DNA of 12,294 bases from Pseudomonadota bacterium (GCA_023389055.1 JAEWFA010000032.1:1-12294), one strand, 5' to 3'; counted from the stretch's first letter, positions 1-8,220 are shown. The notes: a model not told the origin generated them from the letters alone. Numbers and translations: made by a program.

Positions 1-71
1 CTACGGGCGCCTGCGCGCCGCCCGGCTCACGCCGACCCGCTGTCGCCTGCCGCTCGCGCGCCGGACGAAGC

Positions 72-1193
72 TCAGTCGATGCGGAACGCATACAGCCCGC
101 CGCCGCTCGTCTGCACGACCGCCAGACCGCCAGCCGCAACCGGCGCCGCCACGATCGGCGAGCCGTCGGTGGTCAGCCGCGCCGCGACGCGACCGTCGTC
201 GCGTTGCAGCGCATGAACCAGACCGGACTGGTCGCCGATCGCAACGACATGCGGCAGCAGCAGCGGAGCGGCGAGCTCGCGGCCGCGCAGCCCGTCCTGC
301 CGCCAGACGCTCGCGCCGCGACGCGAGAACGCGTGCACGTCGCCGCGGTCGTCGGCCGAGACGACGAGCTCGCTGTCCATGTCGAAGCCGGACGGCGACG
401 AGAGATCGCGCGCCCACAGCGTGCGCCCGCTCGCTGCATCGAAGCAGCCGATGCGTCCCTGGAAAGTGGCGGCGCAGACTTCGCGCCCGCCCACCAGCGG
501 CATGCCGACGACGTCGGCGATGCGTTCGATCTCGTTCGCGCCGCGCGGGATCGACACGGCCGCCTCCCAGCGCAGCGCACCGCTGTCGAGCGTGAGCGCA
601 ACGAGCCGGCCGCCGGGCAGGCCGACGTACGCACTGCTCGCGTCGATCGCGATGCCCGAAGTCTGGCGCAGCACCAGCGGAGGACTCTGGCGAACGAAGC
701 TCCAGCGGCGCTTGCCGCTGTCCAGCTCGAACGCCGACACGCGATTGTCGCTCGTGCGCACGATCGCCAGTCCGAGCGCGACGCTCGGAACCGTCACGAC
801 CTCGGCGCCGGCAGGCGACGACCAGCGGCGGTTGCCGGCGCCGTCGAGCGCAATCAGCGAGCCGTCGCGACCGGCGACGACGACGGTCTCGCCGTCGCTG
901 CCGGCACCGGCGATCAGCGGCTGCTCCAGCTTCACACGCCAGCGCACGGCACCGGTGGCCGGATCGATGCGCGCGACGGTTCCGTCGCGCGCCGCGACCC
1001 ACAGACTGTCGCCGGCAAGCATCGGCTGGAAGTTCACCCCGGCGCCACCGAGCGAAACGGACCAGGCGAGCGAGGCGCTCGCCTTCGCGGTGATCGGCGG
1101 TGGATCGGGAATCTTCGGGCGCGACGAAGACCACGGCCACCAGGCGCAACCGCCCAGGCCGATCGCCAGCACCACGATCGCGGCGCGACGCAT
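72..1193 (-). CDS. bamB: Outer membrane protein assembly factor BamB (beta-propeller lipoprotein)
   Basis: BamB is the lipoprotein of the BAM complex that helps BamA fold and insert beta-barrel proteins into the outer membrane. The predicted product is 373 aa, close to the family's usual length (about 380). The N-terminus is a lipoprotein signal peptide ending in the lipobox LGGC with the acylated Cys at residue 16; Ala at the next position fits outer-membrane sorting. The rest is a series of PQQ-type beta-propeller blades with repeated D-x-x-x-G-x-x-x-W patterns (for example DPATGAVRW, ELDSGKRRW, TLDSGALRW), about eight in all. The reading frame stays open far upstream, but the ATG at 1193 is chosen because it begins the signal peptide and has a GAAGG ribosome-binding site 8 nt upstream. 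It lies 35 bp after yfgM, its usual neighbour, and is the last gene of the operon visible here. Confidence 0.95.
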   Translation of the reverse strand: MRRAAIVVLAIGLGGCAWWPWSSSRPKIPDPPPITAKASASLAWSVSLGGAGVNFQPMLAGDSLWVAARDGTVARIDPATGAVRWRVKLEQPLIAGAGSDGETVVVAGRDGSLIALDGAGNRRWSSPAGAEVVTVPSVALGLAIVRTSDNRVSAFELDSGKRRWSFVRQSPPLVLRQTSGIAIDASSAYVGLPGGRLVALTLDSGALRWEAAVSIPRGANEIERIADVVGMPLVGGREVCAATFQGRIGCFDAASGRTLWARDLSSPSGFDMDSELVVSADDRGDVHAFSRRGASVWRQDGLRGRELAAPLLLPHVVAIGDQSGLVHALQRDDGRVAARLTTDGSPIVAAPVAAGGLAVVQTSGGGLYAFRID

Positions 1194-1201
1194 CGCAGAG
1201 A

Positions 1202-1206
1202 CCTTC
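1202..1206 (-). promoter_or_regulatory. Ribosome-binding site of bamB
   Basis: On the minus strand GAAGG lies 8 nt before the ATG at 1193. It decides the start of bamB, whose frame is open for another 187 codons upstream through yfgM. Confidence 0.6.
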
Positions 1207-1228
1207 AGGGAATCCGGCAGGCGCGTGC

Positions 1229-1867
1229 TCACGCCGGCGCTCCGCCGAGCGCGTCGCGCTTCAATTGCACCAGCCCGCGCAGCGCAGCGTTCGGCGACAG
1301 CGCAGCCAGCGCGCGATCGTAGGCCGCACGCGCTTCGTCGCGGCGCCCGGCGGCGCTCAACAGGTCGCCGCGACGATCTTCGAACAGCCCGAGGTACGCG
1401 CCCGGCGAGGCGACGTCGAGCACCTTCAACCCTTCGTCGTACGCGCCCTCGTCGAGCAGGATCGACGCCAGCCGCAGGCGAGCGGTGTTGCGGAAGCTCT
1501 CGTCGTCGGCATTGTCGATCGCCCACTGCAGCGGAATCTTCGCCGCCTTCGCATCGCCGGCCTGCACGTATGCGCCGGCGGCAACCAGCGCAGCCATCGG
1601 TCCGTAGACGGTCTTGCCGTACTCGTCGAACAGCTTGCCGGCGCTTGCACGAACGCCGTCGATGTTGCGCTCGGTCGCCGCCTCGCGCAGCGCCTCGTAG
1701 ACCGAGGCGGCCTGCACCGACTGGCGCTCCTGATACCAGCCCCAGCCGCGCCACCCGGCAATCGACAGCGCGATCACCGCAACGACGGTGACGAGGAAAT
1801 TGCCGTAGCGATTCCAGAACGCCTTGAGGCTCTCGAGTTGTTCCTGCTCTTCCAGGTTGTAGGCCAT
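1229..1867 (-). CDS. yfgM: YfgM family tetratricopeptide membrane protein
   Basis: YfgM is an inner-membrane protein with a periplasmic TPR domain. In E. coli it associates with the SecYEG translocon and the chaperone PpiD and assists envelope protein traffic. Here the 212-aa product starts with a short acidic cytoplasmic segment (MAYNLEEQEQ), then one membrane helix at about residues 22-40, followed by a helical TPR-like region rich in paired Ala/Tyr/Gly positions to the C-terminus. The architecture and length match the family. The start at 1867 begins the conserved N-terminus and has purine-rich GGACGGG just upstream. It sits 28 bp after hisS and 35 bp before bamB, the order seen across beta- and gammaproteobacteria. 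The role is inferred from the family. Confidence 0.92.
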   Translation of the reverse strand: MAYNLEEQEQLESLKAFWNRYGNFLVTVVAVIALSIAGWRGWGWYQERQSVQAASVYEALREAATERNIDGVRASAGKLFDEYGKTVYGPMAALVAAGAYVQAGDAKAAKIPLQWAIDNADDESFRNTARLRLASILLDEGAYDEGLKVLDVASPGAYLGLFEDRRGDLLSAAGRRDEARAAYDRALAALSPNAALRGLVQLKRDALGGAPA

Positions 1868-1895
1868 TGCCCGTCCGTTTCTCCGGTGAGTCCGG

Positions 1896-3221
1896 TCAAT
1901 CTTCGTCGGTCATCGCGTCGAGCACCCGCTCGACGATTCGTTCGAGCGCAACGCTCTCCTGGCGCGGCGCTGCGCCCGATTCGAGCGGCATGTCGCGCAG
2001 CCACTTCAGCGAAACCTCGCCGCGCGCGAGTTCGTCCACGCCGAGGATGAGCGCGAACTGTGCGCCGCTTGCATCGGCCTTTCGGAACTGCGACTTGAAG
2101 CTGCCGCCGCCGCAATGCAGGATCACGTCGAGCCCCGCGTCGCGCAGCCGTTCGGCGGCCACGAGCGCCGCCTCGAGCGTGGCGTCGCCATGGTGCACGA
2201 CGTAGACGTCACCCTGCGCGGCGGACGCGGCCGCATCGGCGCGCTCTCGCAGCAGCGCGAGCACGCGCTCCACGCCCAGCGCGAAGCCGCAGGCCGGGGC
2301 ATCCTTGCCGCCGAGCATCGCGATCAGCGGGTCGTAGCGCCCGCCGCCGCAGATCGTCAGCGGCGCGCCACCGACGTCGGCGACCCACTCGAAGACGGTG
2401 AGGTTGTAGTAGTCGAGCCCGCGCACCAGTCGCGGATTGATCCGGTACGGCAGGTTCTGCGCGCGCAGCAGCTGCTGCAGCCGATCGAAATGCGCCTGCG
2501 ATGCCTCGCCGAGGAACTCCGACAGGCGCGGTGCGCCGTCGACCAGCGATTGCATCGCGGGATTCTTCGTGTCGAGAATGCGCAGCGGATTGGCGTGCAG
2601 ACGTCGGCTCGCGTCGGCGTCGAGCCGATCGGCGTTCGCCTCGAAATACGCAATCAGCGCTTCGCGGTGCGCGCGACGCTCGTCGGATTGTCCCAGCGAG
2701 TTGATCTCGAGGCGCGCGCCGACGATGCCGAGCTCGTCCCACAGCCGCTGGCACAGCAGGATGACCTCGGCGTCGGCATCGGGCCCGGCGAAGCCCAGCG
2801 CCTCGGCACCTACCTGGTGGAACTGCCGGTAGCGACCCTTCTGCGGGCGTTCGTGGCGAAACATCGGCCCGGCGTACCACAGCCTCTGCGGCCCTTCGTA
2901 GAGCAGGTTGTGCTCGATGACGGCGCGCACGACGCCCGCCGTGTTTTCCGGGCGCAGCGTCAGGTTCTCGCCGTTGAGCGCATCGACGAAGGAGTACATC
3001 TCCTTCTCGACGATGTCGGTCACCTCTCCGATGCTGCGCACGAACAACCGCGTGTGCTCGACGATGGGGGTGCGGATGCGGCGGTAGCCGTAGGCGCGCA
3101 TCGCGCCGGCCACGGCTTCCTCGAAGCGCTGCCACAGCGGCTCGTCGGCGGGCAGCACGTCGTTCATGCCGCGCACGCCGTTCAATCGCTCGGCGGCGCG
3201 TCGGGCGTCCGGGGCGCTCAT
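1896..3221 (-). CDS. hisS: Histidyl-tRNA synthetase
   Basis: This class II aminoacyl-tRNA synthetase joins histidine to tRNA-His using ATP, in the cytoplasm. The product is 441 aa, slightly longer than E. coli HisS (424). Visible motifs in order: GVRGMNDVLP near the N-terminus (15-24); motif 1 region ending RTPIVE (50-55); RPENTAGVVRA (90-100); motif 2 FRHERPQKGRYRQFHQ (121-136); the histidine-specific RGLDYYNLTVFE (267-278); GGGRYD (292-297); motif 3 GFALGVERV (312-320). The anticodon-binding domain fills about 335-435. No key residue appears missing. The start at 3221 is chosen because its ATG overlaps the ispG stop as ATGA, which suggests translational coupling, and because the conserved GVRG lies upstream of the next ATG. 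Only a weak AAGGG lies some 13 nt upstream, consistent with coupling. Confidence 0.97.
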   Translation of the reverse strand: MSAPDARRAAERLNGVRGMNDVLPADEPLWQRFEEAVAGAMRAYGYRRIRTPIVEHTRLFVRSIGEVTDIVEKEMYSFVDALNGENLTLRPENTAGVVRAVIEHNLLYEGPQRLWYAGPMFRHERPQKGRYRQFHQVGAEALGFAGPDADAEVILLCQRLWDELGIVGARLEINSLGQSDERRAHREALIAYFEANADRLDADASRRLHANPLRILDTKNPAMQSLVDGAPRLSEFLGEASQAHFDRLQQLLRAQNLPYRINPRLVRGLDYYNLTVFEWVADVGGAPLTICGGGRYDPLIAMLGGKDAPACGFALGVERVLALLRERADAAASAAQGDVYVVHHGDATLEAALVAAERLRDAGLDVILHCGGGSFKSQFRKADASGAQFALILGVDELARGEVSLKWLRDMPLESGAAPRQESVALERIVERVLDAMTDED

Positions 3222-4507
3222 CGTGCGGTCTGCGGCCCTTCGCCTGCCGCGCCGGCGCCGAAACGTCGCTCGACGTAGTCGGAGACGATCGCCTGGAACT
3301 CCTCGGCGATGTGTTCGCCCTTGAGCGTGACGCTGCGCTCGCCGTCGATGAATACCGGCGCAACCGGCGCTTCGCCCGAACCGGGAAGCGAGATGCCGAT
3401 GTCGGCGTGCCGGCTCTCGCCGGGTCCGTTCACCACGCAACCCATCACCGCCACGTGCAGTGATTCGACACCCGGATAGCGCCCCTTCCAGGTGGTCATG
3501 CTGTCACGCAGCCATCCCTGGATCGACGCGGCGAGTTCCTGGAAGAAAGTGCTGCTCGTGCGCCCGCACCCGGGGCACGCGACGACCTGCGGCGTGAACA
3601 TCCGCAGGCCCATCGTCTGCAGGATCTCCTGGGCGACGAGGACCTCGCGCGTGCGATCGCCGCGCGGCTCGGGCGTGAGCGAAACACGGATCGTGTCGCC
3701 GATGCCCTGTTGCAGCAGCACGGCCAGCGCGGCGGTGGAGGCGACGATGCCCTTGCTGCCCATGCCGGCCTCGGTGAGGCCCAGGTGCAGCGGCCAGTCG
3801 CAGCGGCGCGCAAGCTCGCCGTAGACCGCGATGAGGTCCTGCACCTGCGAAACCTTCGCCGACAGGCAGATCGCGTCGGCAGGCAGGCCGAGCGCGACCG
3901 CGCGCTCGGCGTTCTCGATCGCCGACGTGACGAGCGCCTCGCGCAGCACCGCCTGCGCCTGCCACGGTTGCGTGCGCGCGCCGTTCTCGTCCATCAGGCG
4001 CGCAAGCAGCGACTGGTCGAGACTGCCCCAGTTCACGCCGATGCGTACCGGCTTGCCGTGCCGGCAGGCGATCTCGATCATCTGCGCGAAGTTGTCCTCG
4101 CGCCGACGGCCCAGGCCGACGTTGCCCGGATTGACCCGGTACTTCGACAGCGCCTGCGCGCAGTCGGGATGCTCGGCGAGCAGCTTGTGGCCGTTGTAGT
4201 GAAAATCGCCGATCAGCGGCACGTCGACGCCCATGCGGTCGAGGCGCTCGCGCAACGGCGCGACGGCGGCAGCGGCGGCGGCCGTGTTGACCGTGATGCG
4301 CACGAGTTCGGAGCCGGCGCGCGCCAGGTCGCGCACCTGGTTCGCGGTGGCGGCCGCGTCCTCGGTGTCGGTGTTCGTCATCGACTGCACGACCACCGGC
4401 GCGTCGCCCCCGACCAGCACCGAACGCGCGCCCCACGAGACGCGCATCGTGCGCGAGACGCGACGCGGCGACGGGCCCACCGCCATCGGGGCGGCAGTAC
4501 CCATCAT
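3218..4507 (-). CDS. ispG: 4-hydroxy-3-methylbut-2-enyl diphosphate synthase (MEP pathway, IspG/GcpE)
   Basis: IspG is a [4Fe-4S] enzyme of the MEP isoprenoid pathway that converts methylerythritol cyclodiphosphate to HMBPP. The 429-aa product has the N-terminal barrel region (QSMTNTDTED at 41-50, IGDFHYNGHKLL at 99-110, YRVNPGNVG at 123-131) and the C-terminal cluster domain. The three cluster cysteines are Cys311 and Cys314 (ACPGCGRTSS) and Cys357 (MGCVVNGPGES). The conserved Glu is Glu364. Length fits betaproteobacterial IspG (about 420-435). The start is uncertain among three Met codons: 4507, 4504 (adjacent) and Met8 at 4486. 4507 is taken because it lies just 17 bp after the rodZ stop; no strong ribosome-binding site separates the options. 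The gene overlaps hisS by 4 bp. Confidence 0.96.
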   Translation of the reverse strand: MMGTAAPMAVGPSPRRVSRTMRVSWGARSVLVGGDAPVVVQSMTNTDTEDAAATANQVRDLARAGSELVRITVNTAAAAAAVAPLRERLDRMGVDVPLIGDFHYNGHKLLAEHPDCAQALSKYRVNPGNVGLGRRREDNFAQMIEIACRHGKPVRIGVNWGSLDQSLLARLMDENGARTQPWQAQAVLREALVTSAIENAERAVALGLPADAICLSAKVSQVQDLIAVYGELARRCDWPLHLGLTEAGMGSKGIVASTAALAVLLQQGIGDTIRVSLTPEPRGDRTREVLVAQEILQTMGLRMFTPQVVACPGCGRTSSTFFQELAASIQGWLRDSMTTWKGRYPGVESLHVAVMGCVVNGPGESRHADIGISLPGSGEAPVAPVFIDGERSVTLKGEHIAEEFQAIVSDYVERRFGAGAAGEGPQTAR

Positions 4508-4524
4508 CGGTTCGCGGTGCGCGT

Positions 4525-5667
4525 TCACTCGACGCGCACGCGCGCCACGCCTTTCTGCGTGACGGCGCCCAGATCGACGCTGCGCCCGCCGTGCTCGACG
4601 CGCACGAAGGTGGCGTTGCCGATCGTCAGCGAGTACGGCTTCTGTCCGGACAGTTCGCGCGTGCTGTTCGCCGGCTGCGTGCCCATCAGCAGCACCTTGC
4701 CGCTGGCGTCGCGCACGTCGACCCACGACTCGCGCTCGAATCGCAGCACGAGAGCGTCCCCCGAAGCGGCTGGGGCGGATGGGGCGGCGGGGGCAGCTGG
4801 CGTCGTCGACGCGACTGCGTCATGCGAGGCTGCGCCGGCCGGCGCGCTGTCGGCGGCCGCAGCAGCGGCGGCTGCGGAAACGGCGCCTGCCGCCGCGGCA
4901 GCACCCGACGAAGGAGCGACGCCGGGGGGCGTGGACGGCGACAGCGAATCGCCGGCCCCGACAGGAGCGGACGCGCCTGCGGCCGGCGACGCATCTGCGC
5001 CGGGCGCCGCCGCTCCCGAGCCGGGAGCGGCGGATGCGGGGCCTGCGGACCCCGTCGTACCCGCCGCGGGGGAAACGCCCGGGGCCGTCGACGCGGAAGC
5101 GCCCGAACCCGCCGGCGCCACGGGGCCCCGCGTCGGCTCCAACGCACTGCCGCCCGGAGCCGGCGTGACCGGCACGACGTCGACCGCCTTGCCCGACGGG
5201 CTGCTGCTGCCGCTGCCGGGCTCGAGCACCCGGCCGAAATCGGCGCCGCGTCCGAAGTACATCGCGATGGCGATCACGCCGATCACGCCGAGGACGATCC
5301 AGACGATGCGGCTGCCCGATCCCCCGTTGTCGAAGCCGAGCGCGCCGTGGCGCGGCAACGGCGAATCGAGCGACGCGGAGGGCTTCAATTCCGGCGCGCC
5401 GCTGCGGGAGCCGAGCGTCGCCAGCAAAGGGGCGACGTCGAGCTGCAGCGCCTTGCCGTAGGCGCGGATCGCCCCGCGCACGAAGGCATTGCCGGGCAGC
5501 GCTTCCCAGCGGCCGTGCTCGATCGCGTCGATCTGCCGGGGCATCATCCCAAGCTTGGACGCGACGTCGGACATCGACCAGCCGCGCGCCTCGCGTGCGG
5601 CGGCGAGTTGCTCGGGCGACGCGATTTCGGTCGTCGTCGCGGGTGGGGTGGTCACTTCGCCGTTCAT
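4525..5667 (-). CDS. rodZ: Cell-shape protein RodZ (helix-turn-helix, one membrane helix, periplasmic DUF4115 domain)
   Basis: RodZ links the MreB cytoskeleton to the membrane elongasome and keeps rod shape. The 380-aa product has an N-terminal Xre/Cro-like helix-turn-helix at about residues 15-85 (LAAAREARGWSMSDVASKLG), used in RodZ to bind MreB. A single membrane helix follows at 121-138. A very long linker at about 165-302, built almost only of Ala, Pro, Gly, Ser and Thr, leads to a C-terminal beta-rich DUF4115 domain at 303-380 (ALVLRFERESWVDVRD onward). The ATG at 5667 has AGGA 5 nt upstream and begins 13 bp after the pilW stop. The linker is longer than in E. coli RodZ relative to the folded parts. 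pilW-rodZ-ispG-hisS order is conserved in related bacteria, which supports the call. Confidence 0.93.
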   Translation of the reverse strand: MNGEVTTPPATTTEIASPEQLAAAREARGWSMSDVASKLGMMPRQIDAIEHGRWEALPGNAFVRGAIRAYGKALQLDVAPLLATLGSRSGAPELKPSASLDSPLPRHGALGFDNGGSGSRIVWIVLGVIGVIAIAMYFGRGADFGRVLEPGSGSSSPSGKAVDVVPVTPAPGGSALEPTRGPVAPAGSGASASTAPGVSPAAGTTGSAGPASAAPGSGAAAPGADASPAAGASAPVGAGDSLSPSTPPGVAPSSGAAAAAGAVSAAAAAAAADSAPAGAASHDAVASTTPAAPAAPSAPAASGDALVLRFERESWVDVRDASGKVLLMGTQPANSTRELSGQKPYSLTIGNATFVRVEHGGRSVDLGAVTQKGVARVRVE

Positions 5668-5672
5668 GGATG

Positions 5673-5676
5673 TCCT
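5673..5676 (-). promoter_or_regulatory. Ribosome-binding site of rodZ
   Basis: AGGA on the minus strand, 5 nt before the ATG at 5667. It supports this start against in-frame codons further upstream, which would overlap pilW. Confidence 0.6.
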
Positions 5677-5680
5677 GCGC

Positions 5681-6505
5681 TCACCCGCCGAAGCGGCCCT
5701 GCGAAAGCAGCGCCGATTCGGGCGAATCGGGAAAACGGCGTCGCAGTTGCGCCGCCAGGCTCTTCTCGGCATCGCCGTTGCCGAGCGCGTGCTCGACGCG
5801 CAGCGCGAGCCAGAGCGTCTGCGAGGTCGGCTCATAGGTGCTGAGCAGACGTTGCGAGTAGAAGCGCGAGCGGCCGGCCTCGCCGCGCTTCAGGTACAGC
5901 TCGGCGAGGTGGTACATCGCCACCGCATTGGACGGATCGACCTGGAACGCGCGCTGCAGGTTGCGTTCGGCCGTCTCGTCATCCCCGATGCGCAGCGCGC
6001 AGATGCCGGCGTTGTGCAGCGGCTTGGCGGGCGTGCGGTACAGCGGGTCGTTCAACGCCTGCGCGAAGCGCTCGAGCGAGGCGCGCTCCCGCCCGGTCTG
6101 GCAGAGGAACCAGCCGTAGCTGTTGTTCAGGTCGGCATCCTTCGGCGCGAGCCGCAGCCCGCGCTGGAACGCATCCTCCGCGCGATCGCGATCACCGAGG
6201 TCGTTGTAGACGAGCCCGAGCACGCCGTACACCGGCGCATAGCCCGGGTCGATCTCCATCGCCTGTCGCAGCTCGTCGAGCGCGACGGTGAAGTTGCCCT
6301 GCTGGTAATAGCTCGCCGCCAGCTCCAGCCGGATGCGCGCGCGACGTCGCTGCTCGCTCTCCTCCGGCGAGCCGGGCAGCGGCGAGCCGACGGCGGGCGA
6401 CGCGGCGCTCATGCCGGCATCGCCGGCCGGCGTGCCGTCGGTCGCGCATCCGGCGAGCCACAGCAGCGACGCCAGTGCGGCAGTGACGGCAACAGAGGCT
6501 TTCAC
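5681..6505 (-). CDS. pilW: Type IV pilus biogenesis/stability lipoprotein PilW (PilF)
   Basis: PilW (called PilF in Pseudomonas) is the TPR pilotin that carries secretin PilQ to the outer membrane and stabilises pili. The 274-aa product begins with a lipoprotein signal peptide ending LAGC, acylated Cys at residue 20, followed by Ala, which fits outer-membrane sorting. After a Ser/Pro/Gly-rich spacer (about 21-50), TPR units follow at about 58-88, 90-122, 124-156, 160-191 and 194-222, with typical signatures such as ASYYQQGNFTVALDELRQA and GLVYNDLGDRDRAEDAF. The length matches the family (about 250-270). The start is a GTG at 6505: it opens the signal peptide and has GAGGGA 9 nt upstream overlapping the rlmN stop. 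No pilin or pilus machinery gene is in the window, so pilus production by this organism is only implied. Confidence 0.93.
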   Translation of the reverse strand: MKASVAVTAALASLLWLAGCATDGTPAGDAGMSAASPAVGSPLPGSPEESEQRRRARIRLELAASYYQQGNFTVALDELRQAMEIDPGYAPVYGVLGLVYNDLGDRDRAEDAFQRGLRLAPKDADLNNSYGWFLCQTGRERASLERFAQALNDPLYRTPAKPLHNAGICALRIGDDETAERNLQRAFQVDPSNAVAMYHLAELYLKRGEAGRSRFYSQRLLSTYEPTSQTLWLALRVEHALGNGDAEKSLAAQLRRRFPDSPESALLSQGRFGG

Positions 6506-6514
6506 GGGCTGAAG

Positions 6515-6520
6515 TCCCTC
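6515..6520 (-). promoter_or_regulatory. Ribosome-binding site of pilW, deciding a GTG start
   Basis: GAGGGA on the minus strand overlaps the TGA stop codon of rlmN (6519-6521) and lies 9 nt before the GTG at 6505. It fixes pilW's start at GTG, right at the signal peptide, and couples pilW translation to the end of rlmN. Confidence 0.6.
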
Positions 6521-7688
6521 AGTGGGTTCGTTCGAGGAAGCGAACGCGATGTTCGCGTTCGCGCAGGCGGGTGCGGTCCTGCACCTCGCCGGCGAGCTGC
6601 CCGCATGCGGCATCGATGTCGTCGCCGCGTGTGCGCCGCACCGTCGTGACGACGCCGGCGTCGACGAGACGCTGCGCGAAGGCACGGATTCGCTGCTCGG
6701 GCGAGCGGCGCAGTCCGGAGTTCGGGAAAGGATTGAACGGAATCAGGTTGAACTTGCAGGGAACGTCGCGCACGCATTCGAGCAGCGCCTGGGCATGCTC
6801 GTCGCTGTCGTTCACGCCGTCGAGCATCACGTACTCGAAGGTGATGAAGTCGCGCGGCGCGCGCTCGAGATAGCGGCGGCATGCGGCCATCAGCTCGGCC
6901 AGCGGGTACTTGCGGTTCAGCGGCACGAGTCGGTCGCGCAATGCGTCGTCGGGCGCATGCAGCGATACCGCGAGCGCCACCGGGCAGTCGTCGCGCAGTC
7001 GGTCGATCATCGGAACGACACCGGAAGTCGACACCGTGACGCGCCTGCGCGACAGCCCGTAGGCGTGATCGTCGAGCAGCAGGCGCAGCGCGGCGAGCGT
7101 GGCCGCATAGTTCTGCAACGGCTCGCCCATTCCCATGAAGACGACGTTCGTCACGTTGCGCGCGTCGCGGTGCACCACGCGAGCATCGGCGTGCACCACG
7201 CGCGCGTCGGGGCTGTCCCCGCGTTCGAGCGAACGCTTCGCGTGCCAGACCTGCGCGACGATCTCGTCGGCGCGCAGGTTGCGCGCGAAGCCCTGTTTGC
7301 CCGTCGAACAGAACAGGCAGTTCACCGCGCAGCCCGCCTGGGTCGAGACGCACAGCGTGCCGCGGTCGACCTCCGGAATGAAGACCGTTTCGACGGCGTT
7401 TCCCGATCCGACGTCGAGCAGCCATTTGCGCGTGCCGTCGGCGGATTCGTGATCGGCGAGCACCGGCGGCGCCTCGATGCAGGCGCGCTCGGCTAGCACT
7501 CGCCGGAAATCCTGCGCCAGATCGGTCATCGCGTCGAAGTCGGCGACGCCGCGCTGGTGGATCCAGCGCATCAGCTGACGCGCGCGAAAAGGCTTCTGGC
7601 CCCATTCGACGCACTGCCGTTCGAGCGCTTCGCGATCCAGTCCGAGAAGCCGGACCTTCAGCGCTTCGTTTCCCTGCGATGCGTTCAT
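6519..7688 (-). CDS. rlmN: Dual-specificity 23S rRNA (A2503-C2) / tRNA (A37-C2) methyltransferase RlmN
   Basis: RlmN is a radical-SAM enzyme that methylates C2 of A2503 in 23S rRNA and A37 of some tRNAs, tuning translation fidelity. The 389-aa product carries the radical-SAM CxxxCxxC motif at Cys120, Cys124 and Cys127 (GCAVNCLFC). The two mechanistic cysteines of the family correspond to Cys113 (7 residues before Cys120, as in E. coli) and Cys362 (near DDIDAACGQLAG). The GMGEP SAM-binding motif is at 185-189, and FNLIPFNPFP is at 313-322. The start at 7688 is an ATG, 35 bp after ndk, with no strong ribosome-binding site; a TTG at 7715 is an alternative. A 7-residue tandem repeat (DARVVHA/DARVVHR/DAR) at 161-177 precedes the GMGEP strand and is not a known family feature. 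Confidence 0.97.
   Translation of the reverse strand: MNASQGNEALKVRLLGLDREALERQCVEWGQKPFRARQLMRWIHQRGVADFDAMTDLAQDFRRVLAERACIEAPPVLADHESADGTRKWLLDVGSGNAVETVFIPEVDRGTLCVSTQAGCAVNCLFCSTGKQGFARNLRADEIVAQVWHAKRSLERGDSPDARVVHADARVVHRDARNVTNVVFMGMGEPLQNYAATLAALRLLLDDHAYGLSRRRVTVSTSGVVPMIDRLRDDCPVALAVSLHAPDDALRDRLVPLNRKYPLAELMAACRRYLERAPRDFITFEYVMLDGVNDSDEHAQALLECVRDVPCKFNLIPFNPFPNSGLRRSPEQRIRAFAQRLVDAGVVTTVRRTRGDDIDAACGQLAGEVQDRTRLREREHRVRFLERTH
7158..7208 (-). repeat. In-frame 21-bp tandem repeat inside rlmN (about 2.4 copies)
   Basis: Reading the minus strand from 7208, two adjacent 21-bp units (7208-7188 and 7187-7167) encode DARVVHA and DARVVHR. A third partial unit (7166-7158) encodes DAR. 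The units differ at a few bases (GACGCGCGC versus GATGCTCGC), so the duplication is not brand new. The repeat keeps the frame and lies in the loop before the conserved strand NVTNVVFMGMGEP. Confidence 0.85.
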
Positions 7689-7723
7689 CGGATGTTCGTA
7701 CGGACGGCCCCGCAAGCGGCGAG

Positions 7724-8149
7724 TCAGCGCGAGTGCAGGTCGAGCGTCGGGAAGAAGAACGCGATCTCGGTGCGCGCCGTGTCGGCGGCATCGGAGCCGT
7801 GCACGGCGTTCGCATCGATACTGTCGGCGAAGTCGGCTCGGATCGTTCCCGCCGCCGCCTTCTTCGGGTCGGTGGCGCCCATCAGGTCGCGGTTGCGCGC
7901 GATGGCGTTCTCGCCTTCGAGCACCTGGATCATCACCGGACCCGAGGTCATGAACGCGACCAGGTCGGCATAGAACGGACGCTCCTTGTGGACCGCGTAG
8001 AACGCGCCCGCCTGCTCGCGCGACAGATGCATCATCCGGGCGGCGACGATCTTCAGGCCCGCGCCCTCGAAGCGCGCGTAGATCTGCCCGATCACGTTCT
8101 TGGCGACGGCATCGGGCTTGATGATGGACAGGGTGCGTTCGAAAGCCAT
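7724..8149 (-). CDS. ndk: Nucleoside diphosphate kinase
   Basis: Ndk transfers the gamma phosphate of ATP to nucleoside diphosphates through a phospho-histidine and balances NTP and dNTP pools in the cytoplasm. The product is 141 aa, exactly the usual bacterial length. The N-terminal signature ERTLSIIKPDAV is at 4-15. The active-site motif NAVHGSD holds the catalytic His117. ARNRDLMGATDP (84-95) and the C-terminal EIAFFFP are typical. The ATG at 8149 gives the canonical MAFERTLSIIKPDA N-terminus; only a weak GGA precedes it. It is the first gene of the minus-strand operon and is transcribed away from yccA across the 331-bp intergenic region. Confidence 0.98.
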   Translation of the reverse strand: MAFERTLSIIKPDAVAKNVIGQIYARFEGAGLKIVAARMMHLSREQAGAFYAVHKERPFYADLVAFMTSGPVMIQVLEGENAIARNRDLMGATDPKKAAAGTIRADFADSIDANAVHGSDAADTARTEIAFFFPTLDLHSR

Positions 8150-8220
8150 GGAAATTCCGTTAGGCACCGCCGCACGATCGCGAGTGCGACCGCTGCCTGG
8201 CAATGCGGGTTCGTCGGTGA

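Noticed and set aside
1..71. Start of der or a terminator at the left edge
   Set aside because: No conserved start of Der and no stem followed by T's could be seen; only short GC-rich palindromes are present, so nothing is annotated.
379..1791. 470-codon plus-strand frame opposite bamB and yfgM
   Set aside because: Arg/Ser/Pro-rich translation without any domain; both opposite genes are clear family members.
3710..5461. 583-codon open frame on the plus strand, antisense to ispG and rodZ
   Set aside because: Its sequence is low-complexity Ala/Arg/Pro, has no ribosome-binding site or family resemblance, and mirrors strongly conserved genes. It is a by-product of high GC content.
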